Shown here one piece after another: positions 46,799 to 57,199 of a stretch of 64,000 bases of DNA. This DNA is from Pseudocercospora fijiensis CIRAD86 (lineage: Eukaryota > Ascomycota > Dothideomycetes > Mycosphaerellales > Mycosphaerellaceae). The notes under the pieces are model-generated. The model made no database searches. It was not told the DNA's origin and saw only the letters and a list, made by a program, of their open reading frames with translations. The first letter of the stretch is position 1. Each line of letters opens with the position of its first letter. The stretch lies in the NCBI RefSeq assembly GCF_000340215.1, contig NW_006921532.1, positions 10,639,764 to 10,703,763 on the forward strand, read 5' to 3'. The position numbers were made by a program, and so were the translations under genes.

Positions 46799-48755
46799 AT
46801 GGCTCGAATCAATGCAAATGTGATACTGGTCTACCTACTCTACATCACTCACGCTCAGGGTCAAGGCATGGATCAGATCAATCACTTTTGTCGCCGTCAT
46901 TCTCATCGCACTACTGTCATCGACAACAAGCTCTACATCGACGGAGGGTACATCAACTACGACTATGATGGCGTTATCACGCCGGACACTGTCAATTATA
47001 CAAACACACAGCTCATCTACGCCGATATTAGTTCAGTGAACGAAGATCACTTCCCTCAGGAATACGCAAACCTGTCAAAAGACACCAATATTCCGTCGCT
47101 TGTTGGAGGCGCGATTTGGGCAGACGAGGTGAACAGGAAGTTCTTCCTGTTTGGCGGTCAGTCAGGACATGGTACAAACTATGTTCAGCATTTGCTCATT
47201 GACCACAGGCGAGTACAGGAATGCCACTGCGCAGTCAGTGCCGTTGAGCTTCAACAATATTTACTGGTATGATACATTGTCAGATCAATGGAGCACCAAT
47301 GATACCACGACTTCCGGCATCGATCCTCCATCATACGGTGCAAGCACTGTCGATCAGAATCAAGGCATTGCGTACTACTACGGAGGGTGGAGTAGCAACG
47401 CGACGATATCCGGAGATGCAAATGCTGCCATGCAAAACACCTTCCTATCTTACGACCTGGTACACAATACGTTCAACAAACATGCGTTCTGGGATGACAC
47501 GCCACGCGCAGAAGGAGGCATGTTCTACATCCCGGCTGGGGATTCTGGCATGCTGGTGTATTTTGGTGGCATACAACAAAATTCTTCAGGCGACACGAGC
47601 GGCATTCCCATGGACACGATATATCTATACGACATCGCTTCAGACAAGTTCTATCAACAGCAGACCAGCGGGGAGACACCAGCAATGCGACGACGCTTCT
47701 GCGGCGGCGTGAGTTGGCCGAATGATACATCATCGTACAACATTTACTTCTTTGGCGGCCTTCAACCCGAAGATCAAGGCAACGAAAGCTTTGGCGATGC
47801 TTGGATCCTGTCCATTCCATCATTTACCTGGACCTTACTATACCCATCTAACTATGGCGGGAGTCACCACTCCCTAACTTGCGACGTGATCAATCATGGA
47901 CAGATGATAATCATGGGTGGCTGGTGGTCGAATGCATCATACACACCTTGCGACGCTGCTTCAGTATGGGGCATGCATAATTTGAACCTGGGATCGAACG
48001 ATAGAGACCATGTCCCATGGTATCAGTTCCTGCCGAATCTTACCGACTATACTCTGCCTCCAAATCTCACAGCTGTAATAGGCGGTAGTAGTACTGGTGG
48101 CGCAACAGTGGCCACACCTGCTACGACAGGCTTTTCCAACTCCGATCTATCCAGATTGTTTCAGCTCAAGGCAACGACCAGCACTCGTCCTGCTACTCGT
48201 GATATTCCCACGGCGACTTCGGCGCCGGGAGCGAAGAAGACTGCCAGCTCCAATGCCGGAGCTATCGCAGGTGGCGTTGTTGGAGGCGTCCTGGGACTTG
48301 CTTTGGTCATCGGCATGGTTCTATTCTGCCTTCGTCGCAGACGCAAAGCGAAGGATAAGGAGATGCAACAAGCGCCTATGGCCGAGGCGCCTGATAGCAT
48401 CGCAGCGCAGCAGTACCATGCTGCCCACAAGAGAGACATCAGCAACGGAACTCACGACAGCTGGTCTCACACCCCAGCTGGATCTCCTCCAGTGCAGCAG
48501 AATCAGTGGCAGGCACAGCACTTGAGAGAAGGCCTTCCTCAGCAGCAACCATACTATCCTCCACCGCCCCAAGCGCAACCTTTCTATCCGCCTCCACCAG
48601 AACCAGAGCAATATGACCCTCCGAATCTGACCTACGAGATGCCTAACGTGAGAAGTCCTCTTCACGTCTCGGATCAAAATCGACCTGGAAGTTTGGGTCC
48701 AAACGCTTGGCGCACACCCAGCGCTGGAGTGAGAGGAACGATCGGTGAAGAGTGA
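46799..48755 (+). CDS. Kelch-repeat protein with signal peptide and C-terminal transmembrane segment
   Basis: Exon 1 (46799-47156) and exon 2 (47209-48755) join across a 52 bp phase-1 intron (GTCAGT...CACAG), giving 634 residues. Residues 1-19 (MARINANVILVYLLYITHA) are a signal peptide. Residues about 35-430 are kelch-type beta-propeller repeats (NKLYIDGGYINYD, KFFLFGGE, IAYYYGGW, LVYFGG, IYFFGGLQ, MIIMGGWW) with many N-glycosylation sequons. A Ser/Thr-rich stalk follows. Residues about 468-492 are a transmembrane helix (AIAGGVVGGVLGLALVIGMV) with a basic stop (CLRRRRKAK). The cytosolic tail is Pro/Gln-rich. The product is expected at the plasma membrane with an extracellular propeller. The molecular role is unknown. 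The chosen intron keeps an unbroken LFGG kelch motif. Confidence 0.85.
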
Positions 48756-49497
48756 CCATGCGTTTTCACATCTTCCAGTGATGCTGCACTGGCGATCAAA
48801 CATCAACTACAGAGTGTGCCTTTCCAAACTTCTTTCCTTCGAGCAATGGGAGACCGTAATGTATGCAATACTAGTTGCGCGACTGACGAGAGTGAAATGT
48901 TTTTCGTGAATCCGATAATCCAAGAATTAGATGCAGCTGAGAACGATGCGGTCCACATATGTCGAATACTCCATCGCTCTCTAATTGTAGCGGAAATGCC
49001 ACCCCAAGGTCATGAGGACTCTCGGCGCTAATAAACTCCTTAGCCAGAAGTAGTGGCTCATACTACACAGACCGCATGAGGATGTCTTCGATGACCACAA
49101 TCGCCTCTCAGCCTTGTCAACTTCCTTAGCCGAAAGGAGACGAACACCACACACGAACAGTTGAACGAGATCTTCGATTTGATTATTTTGGCAAACATTA
49201 TTACAGGAGATCTAGATCATCTTCAAAAGGGGAGTGTCTGCGCTTCATGCACGCTTGCGAAGCTAATATAAAAGCTGACTACACTTGTACGATGCCAAGA
49301 TTGCTATAAGCAGAAATACAATCTCAACAACGGTATGTCCGGCGGCCAAGCCGTTAAATCTCGTCAAGTGGATCTTTTGAGGCGTTATATAGGAGGGAGA
49401 CTTGCTTTGATCTAGGCCAAAGCCGAGTATCCATGATCCATCCGCCATTCTCGGTCTCTATAATGCTGCAACGACAATAGGACAACAATAGCGGGAT
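48756..49497. other. Intergenic region
   Basis: 742 bp between the kelch gene and the repeat-containing PAN-like frame. No gene or RNA recognised. A signal-peptide exon for the downstream frame was looked for here and not found. Confidence 0.35.
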
Positions 49498-49603
49498 GTG
49501 GACGACAATATGAGGAGGAAAGTGGCCAGACCAGGTCCTCATACAAATCGCGGAACTGCATACAGCCAGCAGAACTGTCAAACCTCCGCCAGCCACGAAT
49601 GCC

Positions 49604-49830
49604 CAACCACGCCATCAACAACTCCCAGCACCACTCCCAGCACCACTCCATCGACGACACCATCAACTACTCCATCGACCACTCCATCGACCCCTCCTTC
49701 AACCACTCCTTCAACCACTCCTTCAACCACTCCTTCAACCACTCCTTCAACCACTCCTTCAACCACTCCCTCAACCACTCCCTCAACAACCCCATCAACC
49801 AACCCCTCCACAACCCCCTCCACAACAAGC
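49604..49830 (+). repeat. 12 bp coding tandem repeat (TTPS units)
   Basis: Imperfect units of the type ACTCCTTCAACC or ACTCCATCGACC, about 18-20 copies, several in a row identical near 49700-49775. In frame they encode Thr-Thr-Pro-Ser, a typical O-mannosylated linker of fungal secreted or wall proteins. Copy number is likely to vary between isolates. Confidence 0.9.
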
Positions 49831-50086
49831 AGCACACCCCCAACACCAACCTGCATCTACGCCGGAGCCCCCAACCGCCAACAAGACGGCCTCATCACCG
49901 CCTCCAGCGCACTCGACTGCAAAGCACAATGCATACAGAGAGGAGGACCCGTACCTTGCTTGGCATTCACCTATACATCTCTCGAGACGAAGAGCACAAT
50001 TGTTTTACGTTCAATTTTCGGTTGAATTTACCGGAGGAGTTGGTTTATGTGCTGGGGTATTTTGGTGGGAATGCGGAGTGTGTTGA

Positions 50087-50104
50087 GGGGGGGGGGGGGG
50101 GGGG
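50087..50104 (+). repeat. Poly-G tract, 18 G
   Basis: An uninterrupted run of 18 G lies within the second open frame of the PAN-like gene. Such tracts slip easily in replication and sequencing. It could be a real hypermutable site or an assembly length error. Confidence 0.9.
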
Positions 50105-50237
50105 TGAGATAGGAGAAGGGATGGGAAAGGAAAGGGGAATTGAATTAATGGTTGAGATGGGAGGGTGGTGGGATCGTGCATTTATCGTGTTAAATTTATT
50201 ATTTATCTACATTATTGGTCTTCAATGGACGACTTGA

Positions 50238-50907
50238 TTCGATTTACATCTCCAAACTAGACACCCAATGTTGTTGTATACATGTAGGTTGCATCATGAT
50301 CCGCCCGAATAAGGTAACACAGAGCAAGGGTGAAAAGGTAAACGGAAAGATGAATGGATGTGATGTGATATTCGCAGATATTTCACCCAGGGAGTCTTCA
50401 ATGAAACAGGGCTGAGGAGAAGGACTTTGGGGTCTACCATACAGTAACCGCCAGAGTGTTTAGTGGTTGGAAAGGCAAAGGCCGGATGAAAAATCACCTC
50501 AGCTTCTCGAAATTCCCGTTTTCCTCTCGCAGCCTGACTCCATGAAGCAAGCTGAGCACTCGATCTTTTTCCCCTTCTCCTTCCTACAAGCACTCCGTCC
50601 GCTGTGATCAAATCACGCATGTGTGAAGGAGACTTATTTTCCTACATCTTCAAGATCTTTACCTAGTACAGCTCACTGTAGGCTGCCTCAACTTCATCTC
50701 TGAATCGATAGTTTTGAGTATAATACGAGTAATTCTGACAATATAAGAAGATACGTGAATGCAATATGGAAGCACTCTATCACAGCTCGATCCGTGAGTT
50801 CCAATTCTCTTCTGGTGTTGTTTATCCAGTCTACGCCCAAAACCATCAGGGTATCTCGAGAAGTATCAAAAAAAGTCATTTCAACACAAAAGCAAAGAAG
50901 AAACAGT
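50238..50907. other. Intergenic region
   Basis: 670 bp up to the stop codon of the 1217-residue gene on the minus strand. It should hold that gene's 3' untranslated region. No further feature recognised. Confidence 0.35.
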
Positions 50908-53900
50908 CTAGAAAGAGAACAACCACTTGAGCACTCCGATAATGCCCACCAAAATCCTTCGAAAAGTGTTGAAGACGACCACGACGAACCAGACCCACCA
51001 CATGATACCCAAAAGTAGCCATTCTAGAAGCTTGAATCCGGTGTTGATGATAAGTCTGAATTGTCGCCTTCGTTGCCTGAACATATCTTCGACGGCATCG
51101 TCTACTCGTTTCACGTCTTGGGGCAGCTTCGTCGTAAGCTCGACGTTGAATGCGTCGGCCTCATCCGATGTTTCGTGCACCAGTTTGGTGAGCTGATCGG
51201 CTGCCCTATGTGAGAGGTCCTCTAAACGTGTGCTGAGTTTCTTGGCAGTGTCGGACTGGAAGCGGCGCAGCGTCTTTTCGAATGCTTGAGTCGATTCGTC
51301 GAGCGTCTGAGAGAGCATGCGTGCTGCGACTAGGTGCTCTTGGCAGCGTGGAACATTCTGAATCTCTTTTCCCGCCGATTGATAAGCTTTGGCAATCAGG
51401 GGTAGAGGTCTCTCTCGAGTGGCACTTCCAATCTTGTGAATTTCGTGCGCCTTGATACCGGAGGCAAGAAGAAGCGCGCGAACCCGTGCAATGTCACGCG
51501 CAGTGACCTTATTGGCCTTCTCCGGGTGTCCATGGTCAGAGATACTCCAATGTCGTTTGGCGTCTACGTGTGCCAAACCAGACATTGGCATGTCTCCAAC
51601 TCTCCTCGCTGGCACAGTGGAGGTGGTCTCCGCTGTGTTGATCCTCGTGAGATTATTCTGAGACACGGACGTACGACGCTCGCATTGACTAATGCCCAGA
51701 TAGTTTCGAGACTTGTCCGGTGACATCTCGGGCTCAGAGGCATTGCCATCATCGGGAAGCTGAATAAGCGGTGGTACTGGTCGTTTAGAATGGCCTTTCC
51801 GTGCTGGCATTGGTCGAAGCTTTTCAAAGGGATCACTGTCTTCGGATAAGGGAGTCTGTGCAGGTCGACTGCCACGTCCCGCAGGTGATTTGAAAGAGGG
51901 GAGATTCGAAGTGAAATATCTTGGCCGCTGTCGATCACGTTCAAACGATGCACGAGGACTGATCTGGCTGTCTGTGTCGACTTCATCACCAGTGTGTCGG
52001 CGTTTGAATGTCATGTCGTCATCTGCGTCTGACATGTCCGAAGGCACATTGGACATCTCTTGATTGACACCTTCACGACTTCTGAATCGGTCGCCGAATC
52101 GCGAGGACTCATTGCGTACCAACTCGCCTACTCTACCACCTTTAAGGAAACGACGTCCAAAAGATGTCGTAGAAGAGTCTTTGGCAGAAGAGTCCGCGGC
52201 CGTCGTGGTAGTATCGGTGCGCTTCAAGCTACTTGCATTGCTATCCGCTGTCTTGAGCCGCCTGAAGGGAGCAGGTCGTGCTGAGTCGAGACTGGATCGA
52301 GGCGGGAACTCGAAGGTTGTATTTTCACTCATGACGGGAGAAAGCTGTGGTCCATAGTTCATGGCGAAGTCTGTGCGTTCGATATTGTTCCGCTCCTTGC
52401 TACGAGATCGTAATGAGGGAAGCTTTAATCCCTTTGATTTCTGCTGCGAAGTCGAGTTCCGTTTGGCATCTCTTGAGGAGATCCCTGAATCCATCGTTTG
52501 GACGAATCCTGGGATCACTGGAGACGCCGGACTACCAGAGACTAGTTCGTCCATTGAAGAGGGCCCGTGGTCGATAGAGGTCAATCTTCCTTCGGTGGAC
52601 CTCGAACGCGGATGACCCTGCGACATTTCCACAGATAGCTTGCCGTGGGCAACAGACTGACGGTGGCCTCGATCCATGCTTGCGCGATAATTGGGGAATG
52701 GCGTGTGCTTCGAATCCCAATAGTCTGGCGACACAAGCTCAGGTGATGGCATCTCCCCTCGCTCCTCATTCGCAATCATGCTCCGCATGTGCCGTTCAAG
52801 CGGACCTACATTCTCGTCACCGCCTTGATCATCGCCGAATCTTAGCGGTGGCGGTTTGCGGCCTTCCTCGCTAGATGCCGTAGATACACTACTTGATCGA
52901 CTGCTATGGTTTCGTCGCAGACGTCCCGGTATTGGTAGCGTGTGCTTATGCTTCTTCCGCTTCTTATCCTCAGCTTCAGGTTCTTCAACACGGTTCTGCC
53001 TATCTCGGTCTGTTCCCAGGTCGAAGACCCGCTCCGACTCCTTGCTCTTTCGTGGCATTTCTACGCTCGGTCGGACTCTGCTGGGGAAGATGCGGTTTCC
53101 GTGCCTGTCTTCGATGACGGTTTTGTTGTCGTCTCGTTCGGTCCAGTAGGTATCTGCAAGCAATTCCGCGGGTTCAATTGTCCAGCCATTCTCTGGCCTT
53201 GTGATTACAGAGGTGGCCGTGTCCGTCCTACGATGGCGATGGGCTATGTCTGGTCTACCGGCAATAGCTGGGCTGGACTCTAGCTCACCCGAGAAGGCAG
53301 GTAGTCGTACTTGATCATTTCCCGGGCGATACGAGGCATCTTGAGAAGCAACCTCGACTCGGTCAATCCATCGCTTAATGCGATCAGTCTCCTGCCAGGT
53401 ATCTGGCGGTGCTGTAAGAGGTCGCCGGGATATGTTTCGAAGACGTCTATTTCGTAATGCTTGCAGGGGGTTGTATGCTCGGCCCAGTCTGTGCTTGTTG
53501 TTCGAATAGGATGCCACGCGGGTCATTTGATAGTGAGCACTTCCAGGACTGCTCGTCGCCTGCATTGTGTAATTGCCAGGTGCGGTTGCATCGAGCTTCA
53601 AGGGAGGCAGGTAATCCAACAATCGTCTATGCTCTGCGGCAAGCTCAAAATACCGCCTCGCGTTCTCTGCTCGCGACAATGTCGCTGGTGAAAAAGAATA
53701 CATCACATTGTCAGAAGTCATTGCTCCCAGATCACCGGGCCCATCATGGAGAGTGCCATGTCGCTGGTACGGAGAAGAAGTATCCGCCATGCCATCGCTG
53801 AGACGACTCCGCCTCCCGCTACACGACGCTGGTTGAAGAGTGCCATATCCAGAGTCCAGTGCGGACACAACACGTCTGCCGCCGCCAGCAGGAGAGATGG

Positions 53901-54561
53901 GCAGGGGAAGAGTGCTACTCGCATGCCGCTTGCGACTCTCGCTCAAGTTCAGTGCCATCTGCACCAACTGCGCCGGATCCATGGCGCCTGGTATTGGGTT
54001 CTGACCCGTGCTAGATCCAGCATTGCTGCCACCTTCCACGGACACATCTTTCGAAAGAGGCGAGCTTCGTTGGGAGGACTCTCCAGAGGCACGACTTCGG
54101 GTGTATCTGCTATGATCTAGCTGGACGTTGCCATTCTGTTCGCTGCCCTTGCCCTTCTTCGCCGAGGTGTCTGCTCGTCGCAGATGGCCATTGCCAAGCA
54201 CTGTCTCGAGCAAGAAGCCGCCACTCTTTCTCGATCGATGCGGTGTGCCGTTATGAGCTGTGTTTCCTGCCTTGTGGGGCGTTTCGTTTCCTTGCGATCT
54301 CTTCTCAGTAGCCTTATCCGCAACTCGGGCCAATCTGTCGCTGATGCTGTGACTGCTTCTCTTTGCGCTTGAGCTCCTCGACTCGGCCTGCGAGCTTGAC
54401 TCGGCGTGTCCATGGCCGTGTGCATTTCCGTGTCCATACTGATTCTGATTCTGGTGATTCTGCCCATCGCCAATTGCGGCAAAGCTGACATCAGCAGCGG
54501 GCGATGCCTTTGCTGCTGCTGCTGCTATGGGGTCGGACGGGTCGTTGTCGTTGCTGGACAT
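50908..54561 (-). CDS. Large disordered protein with C-terminal membrane anchor, unknown function
   Basis: An intronless frame of 1217 residues. Residues 1-320 are low-complexity (Gln/His/Gly, Ser/Arg). Residues about 320-450 look folded and conserved-like: ARRYFELAAEHRRLLDYLPPL, then YNPLQALRNRRLRNISRRPL and TWQETDRIKRWIDRVE. The middle is Ser/Arg/Pro-rich and probably phosphorylated. Residues about 1040-1165 are predicted long helices (VTARDIARVRALLLASGIKA, QTLDESTQAFEKTLRRFQ). The end, about 1168-1217, has two hydrophobic segments (LLEWLLLGIMWWVWFVVVV and ILVGIIGVLKWLFSF), suggesting a tail-anchored or hairpin membrane protein facing the cytosol. I have a sense that the NPLQ-xx-RNR block recurs in other fungal proteins but cannot name the family. 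Confidence 0.8.
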   Translation of the reverse strand: MSSNDNDPSDPIAAAAAKASPAADVSFAAIGDGQNHQNQNQYGHGNAHGHGHAESSSQAESRSSSAKRSSHSISDRLARVADKATEKRSQGNETPHKAGNTAHNGTPHRSRKSGGFLLETVLGNGHLRRADTSAKKGKGSEQNGNVQLDHSRYTRSRASGESSQRSSPLSKDVSVEGGSNAGSSTGQNPIPGAMDPAQLVQMALNLSESRKRHASSTLPLPISPAGGGRRVVSALDSGYGTLQPASCSGRRSRLSDGMADTSSPYQRHGTLHDGPGDLGAMTSDNVMYSFSPATLSRAENARRYFELAAEHRRLLDYLPPLKLDATAPGNYTMQATSSPGSAHYQMTRVASYSNNKHRLGRAYNPLQALRNRRLRNISRRPLTAPPDTWQETDRIKRWIDRVEVASQDASYRPGNDQVRLPAFSGELESSPAIAGRPDIAHRHRRTDTATSVITRPENGWTIEPAELLADTYWTERDDNKTVIEDRHGNRIFPSRVRPSVEMPRKSKESERVFDLGTDRDRQNRVEEPEAEDKKRKKHKHTLPIPGRLRRNHSSRSSSVSTASSEEGRKPPPLRFGDDQGGDENVGPLERHMRSMIANEERGEMPSPELVSPDYWDSKHTPFPNYRASMDRGHRQSVAHGKLSVEMSQGHPRSRSTEGRLTSIDHGPSSMDELVSGSPASPVIPGFVQTMDSGISSRDAKRNSTSQQKSKGLKLPSLRSRSKERNNIERTDFAMNYGPQLSPVMSENTTFEFPPRSSLDSARPAPFRRLKTADSNASSLKRTDTTTTAADSSAKDSSTTSFGRRFLKGGRVGELVRNESSRFGDRFRSREGVNQEMSNVPSDMSDADDDMTFKRRHTGDEVDTDSQISPRASFERDRQRPRYFTSNLPSFKSPAGRGSRPAQTPLSEDSDPFEKLRPMPARKGHSKRPVPPLIQLPDDGNASEPEMSPDKSRNYLGISQCERRTSVSQNNLTRINTAETTSTVPARRVGDMPMSGLAHVDAKRHWSISDHGHPEKANKVTARDIARVRALLLASGIKAHEIHKIGSATRERPLPLIAKAYQSAGKEIQNVPRCQEHLVAARMLSQTLDESTQAFEKTLRRFQSDTAKKLSTRLEDLSHRAADQLTKLVHETSDEADAFNVELTTKLPQDVKRVDDAVEDMFRQRRRQFRLIINTGFKLLEWLLLGIMWWVWFVVVVFNTFRRILVGIIGVLKWLFSF

Positions 54562-55074
54562 GGCCAGCCAGGCCCAGCGAGCGCTCTTACGCTACTACGG
54601 TCGGGTGACGGGGTTGCATTCGCGGACGGAGCTTTGCTGGCATGGTGAAAGGGCGGACATGCAGAATGTCACGGCGATGGTGTTGTTGGGCGGAGGATGA
54701 CTTTGCACGTGTATTGCCTAGAATAGCTCACAAACGCCAAGTACATCTGGTACGACGTGGGCAAGCTTGCAGAACAATGACTTCAACACTTTCTACGAAC
54801 AGCACTCAGCGCCAGAGGAGAGGAGAGGCTTCGTATGTATCTATGTAACGCTAGTGTTCCGTGCGCTACCAGCGTGTACTGCAGTCAAACCTCCTTACAA
54901 GCAAGGCTTATTTGATCCGACTGCAGCCGCTACGAAAGACTTCCCGAGCTACTTCGTTTACTCTAGTCATTATTATAATATTTTGCGACCGCGCTGATGG
55001 AGGCTCCAAACCTAGTCAACAGCACAGCATTGTGATAGTTCTACACGGCTCCAGGGAAGCACAGCTTGCCAATA
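54562..55074. promoter_or_regulatory. Divergent intergenic region
   Basis: 513 bp between the start codons of the 1217-residue gene (minus) and the SDR gene (plus). Short frames here carry no protein features. A bidirectional promoter is expected from the layout. Confidence 0.4.
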
Positions 55075-56117
55075 ATGTTTGAGTGGCTCTTCGGGAAAGG
55101 GTTCAACCCTGACAGCGACATTCCTTCGCTGAATGGCAAAGTTATCCTCGTCACCGGAGGTAGAGTTCATCATATGCACACTTCTTGTAGGATTCGTGCT
55201 GACTGCTCCAAGGAAATACCGGTCTTGGAAAGGTACGTATACATTGAGCACGTCGTGAGCATCATGCATACTCATTGATGTGAAAGGAAACGGTACTTCA
55301 ACTTGCCAAACATGACCCGCACGAAATATTCCTAGCAGCACGAACGCCATCGAAAGCAGAAGCGGCGATTGAGGACATTAAGAAGCAAGTCCCAAATGGC
55401 AGGATCACTTTCCTCCAGATGGACTTGACATCTCTTGCCTCGGTCAAGCAGGCAGCGGACGAGTTTAAATCGAGATCCAACAGGCTCGATGTGCTCATCA
55501 ACAATGCGGGTATCATGGCTGTGCCGTATTCGAAAACGAAGGATGGCTACGAGATTCAGTTCGGCACGAACCATGTCGGCCACGCTCTCCTGACCAAGCT
55601 CCTCCTCCCGACCCTCCTCAGGACAGCAGAACAGCCGAACGCAGATGTTCGTGTAATCAATGTTAGCTCGGAAGGCCACATGATGGCACCAGGTATCATC
55701 TATGATCAAGACAAGTTGGAGAAATACTTGACCTGGCAGCGCTATGGTCAATCGAAGCTTGCGAACATTCTCCACGCACGAGAGCTCCAGAAGCGATACC
55801 CAGCAATCACTGCAACCAGTTTGCATCCCGGTGTCATCATCACAGATCTGTACGCATCTCAGGAGAAGACGAATCCATTGATGAGGGCTTTCCTGCCAAT
55901 TATAAGGAAGTTCACTCTCGATGTTCCCGGCGGCGCAAAGAACTCGCTGTGGGCAGCTACCGCGTCAAAGGACCAGGTCAGATCTTCGCATTACTGGAAG
56001 CCAGTGGGCCGCGAAAGCGGAGGCTCCTTTTGGTATGCACAGAAGGAAGATCTGGCAAAGCAACTGTGGGACTGGACAGAGGAGGAACTTGACACTCAGC
56101 TGAAGAAGATGAACTAA
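55075..56117 (+). CDS. Short-chain dehydrogenase/reductase (SDR)
   Basis: Three exons: 55075-55159, a 20 nt micro-exon at 55213-55232, and 55287-56117, giving 311 residues. The joins are set by phase and restore the Rossmann motif VTGGNTGLGK (TGxxxGxG) at residues about 26-35. That motif is split over exon 1 and the micro-exon. Other landmarks are LINNAGIM (NNAG), NHVGHALLTKLLLP, VINVSSEGH (catalytic Ser) and the active-site YGQSK. The family uses NAD(P)H to reduce or oxidise carbonyl or hydroxyl substrates; the C-terminus is of the retinol-dehydrogenase/WWOX-like kind common in fungi. The substrate cannot be read from sequence. The N-terminal MFEWLFGKGFNPDSDIPSL is typical of this subfamily. 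Confidence 0.9.
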
Positions 56118-56425
56118 TAGGAATGACAAATTCATAGCTTTTCCGTACATAGATGATCAATTAATGAATGTATTGTTGTTAACGCGAAGAAGCTTTCAAA
56201 GCCGGCAGCGATATTTTGTCTGTGCTTTCTTGGCGTCAAAGCCGAAGCCCACACGGCGTCAGGTTCCGCACAAGACCTCACACATCTCCCGCAGCATCTC
56301 TCTGACATCCGTGACAACTGTCGAGGAAAGTGCTGGCCGATTCGACAGCAATTGAGGCAGTAATACCGACCTATTCCTCCGTGTGCGCATAGTCGAGGCT
56401 GAGGCCGCGACAAACACCTGAAAAG
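56118..56425. promoter_or_regulatory. Upstream region of EGD1
   Basis: 308 bp between the SDR stop and the beta-NAC start, same orientation. It contains the SDR 3' end and the EGD1 promoter. No motif recognised. Confidence 0.35.
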
Positions 56426-57199
56426 ATGGATCACGAGAAGCTGGCCCGCATGCAAAATGCCGTGCGAATTGGTATGTACATGTATCGCTGCGCTGCGCAC
56501 GAATACGACAAAGCGCATGGAAAATGGCGTTGCGTTCGATACAGAGCTGACTGAAGTGATGCAGGGTAAGCAATGCCATGTTCAGTACACAATACTTAGA
56601 CTTCACCGAAATGCCCCAGCCCGCCTGAGCCCCCAAAGTCAATGCCGCGAAACCGAAACCGTTCACGATGCTGGGAAAAGTGATATGAATCTGACAAGTG
56701 TGACTACAGAGGCAAGGGCACGCCGAGAAGAAAGGTCAAGAAGGTCCACAAGAGCTCTGGCACCGACGACAAGAAGCTGCAAACCACGCTCAAGAAGATG
56801 AACGTCCAGCCAATCCAAGCAATTGAAGAAGTCAACATGTTCAAGGCTGACGGAAACGTCATTCATTTCTCTGCGCCAAAGGGTGAGTTGCGCAATAGCG
56901 GGAGAGAGTAATGGAGATGAATATGATACTGACACGTTTGCCAACCAGTCCACGCATCCGTCCCAGCCAACACTTTCGCCATCTACGGTAACGGCGAGGA
57001 CAAGGAGCTCACCGAACTTGTCCCAGGCATTCTTAACCAGCTCGGCCCAGACTCGTTAGCCTCTCTTCGCAAGTTGGCCGAGAGCTACCAGAGTCTGCAG
57101 AAGGGCGCTGAGGGCGAGGAGAAGAAGGACGACGATGATGACGAGATACCTGACCTTGTCGAGGGCGAGAACTTCGAGAACAAGGCCGACGTCGAGTAA
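56426..57199 (+). CDS. EGD1: Nascent polypeptide-associated complex subunit beta
   Basis: Exons are 56426-56471, 56712-56882 and 56949-57199. The introns are 240 and 66 bp. The product is 155 residues. Exon 1 is [15 protein letters not shown], and exon 2 continues [20 protein letters not shown], which holds the ribosome-binding RRKVKK motif. The NAC domain follows at about residues 30-100 ([36 protein letters not shown]). The acidic tail ends [18 protein letters not shown]. With alpha-NAC it binds nascent chains at the ribosome exit and prevents wrong ER targeting. The first intron is about four times longer than others here, and the joined protein has one Gly where relatives usually have two (RIGGKG), so the first acceptor could be slightly different. 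Confidence 0.92.

Larger units (their letters stand above)
49498..50237 (+). pseudogene. Thr/Pro/Ser-repeat protein with PAN/apple-like Cys domain, frame broken
   Basis: A plus-strand frame (to 50025) holds NCQTSASHECP, about twenty TTPS units, then a Cys-rich module TCIYAGAPNRQQDG, LDCKAQCIQRGG and PCLAFTYTS, the spacing of a PAN/apple-like module of secreted fungal proteins. After FTYTS the frame runs into unrelated residues and stops. The adjacent frame instead continues the domain sensibly (RDEEHNCFTFNF, GNAEC) and stays open to 50237. The switch point is a TCTCTC run at about 49978-49983, so a small indel there or an unseen intron would explain it. No signal peptide was found upstream. 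Downstream the second frame runs through an 18-G tract. I call it a broken or mis-spliced secreted-protein gene. Confidence 0.45.

Noticed and set aside
49578..49856. Minus-strand Val/Gly repeat ORF (VVEGVVEG type)
   Set aside because: Complement of the TTPS-coding repeat; repeats are open on several frames by construction.
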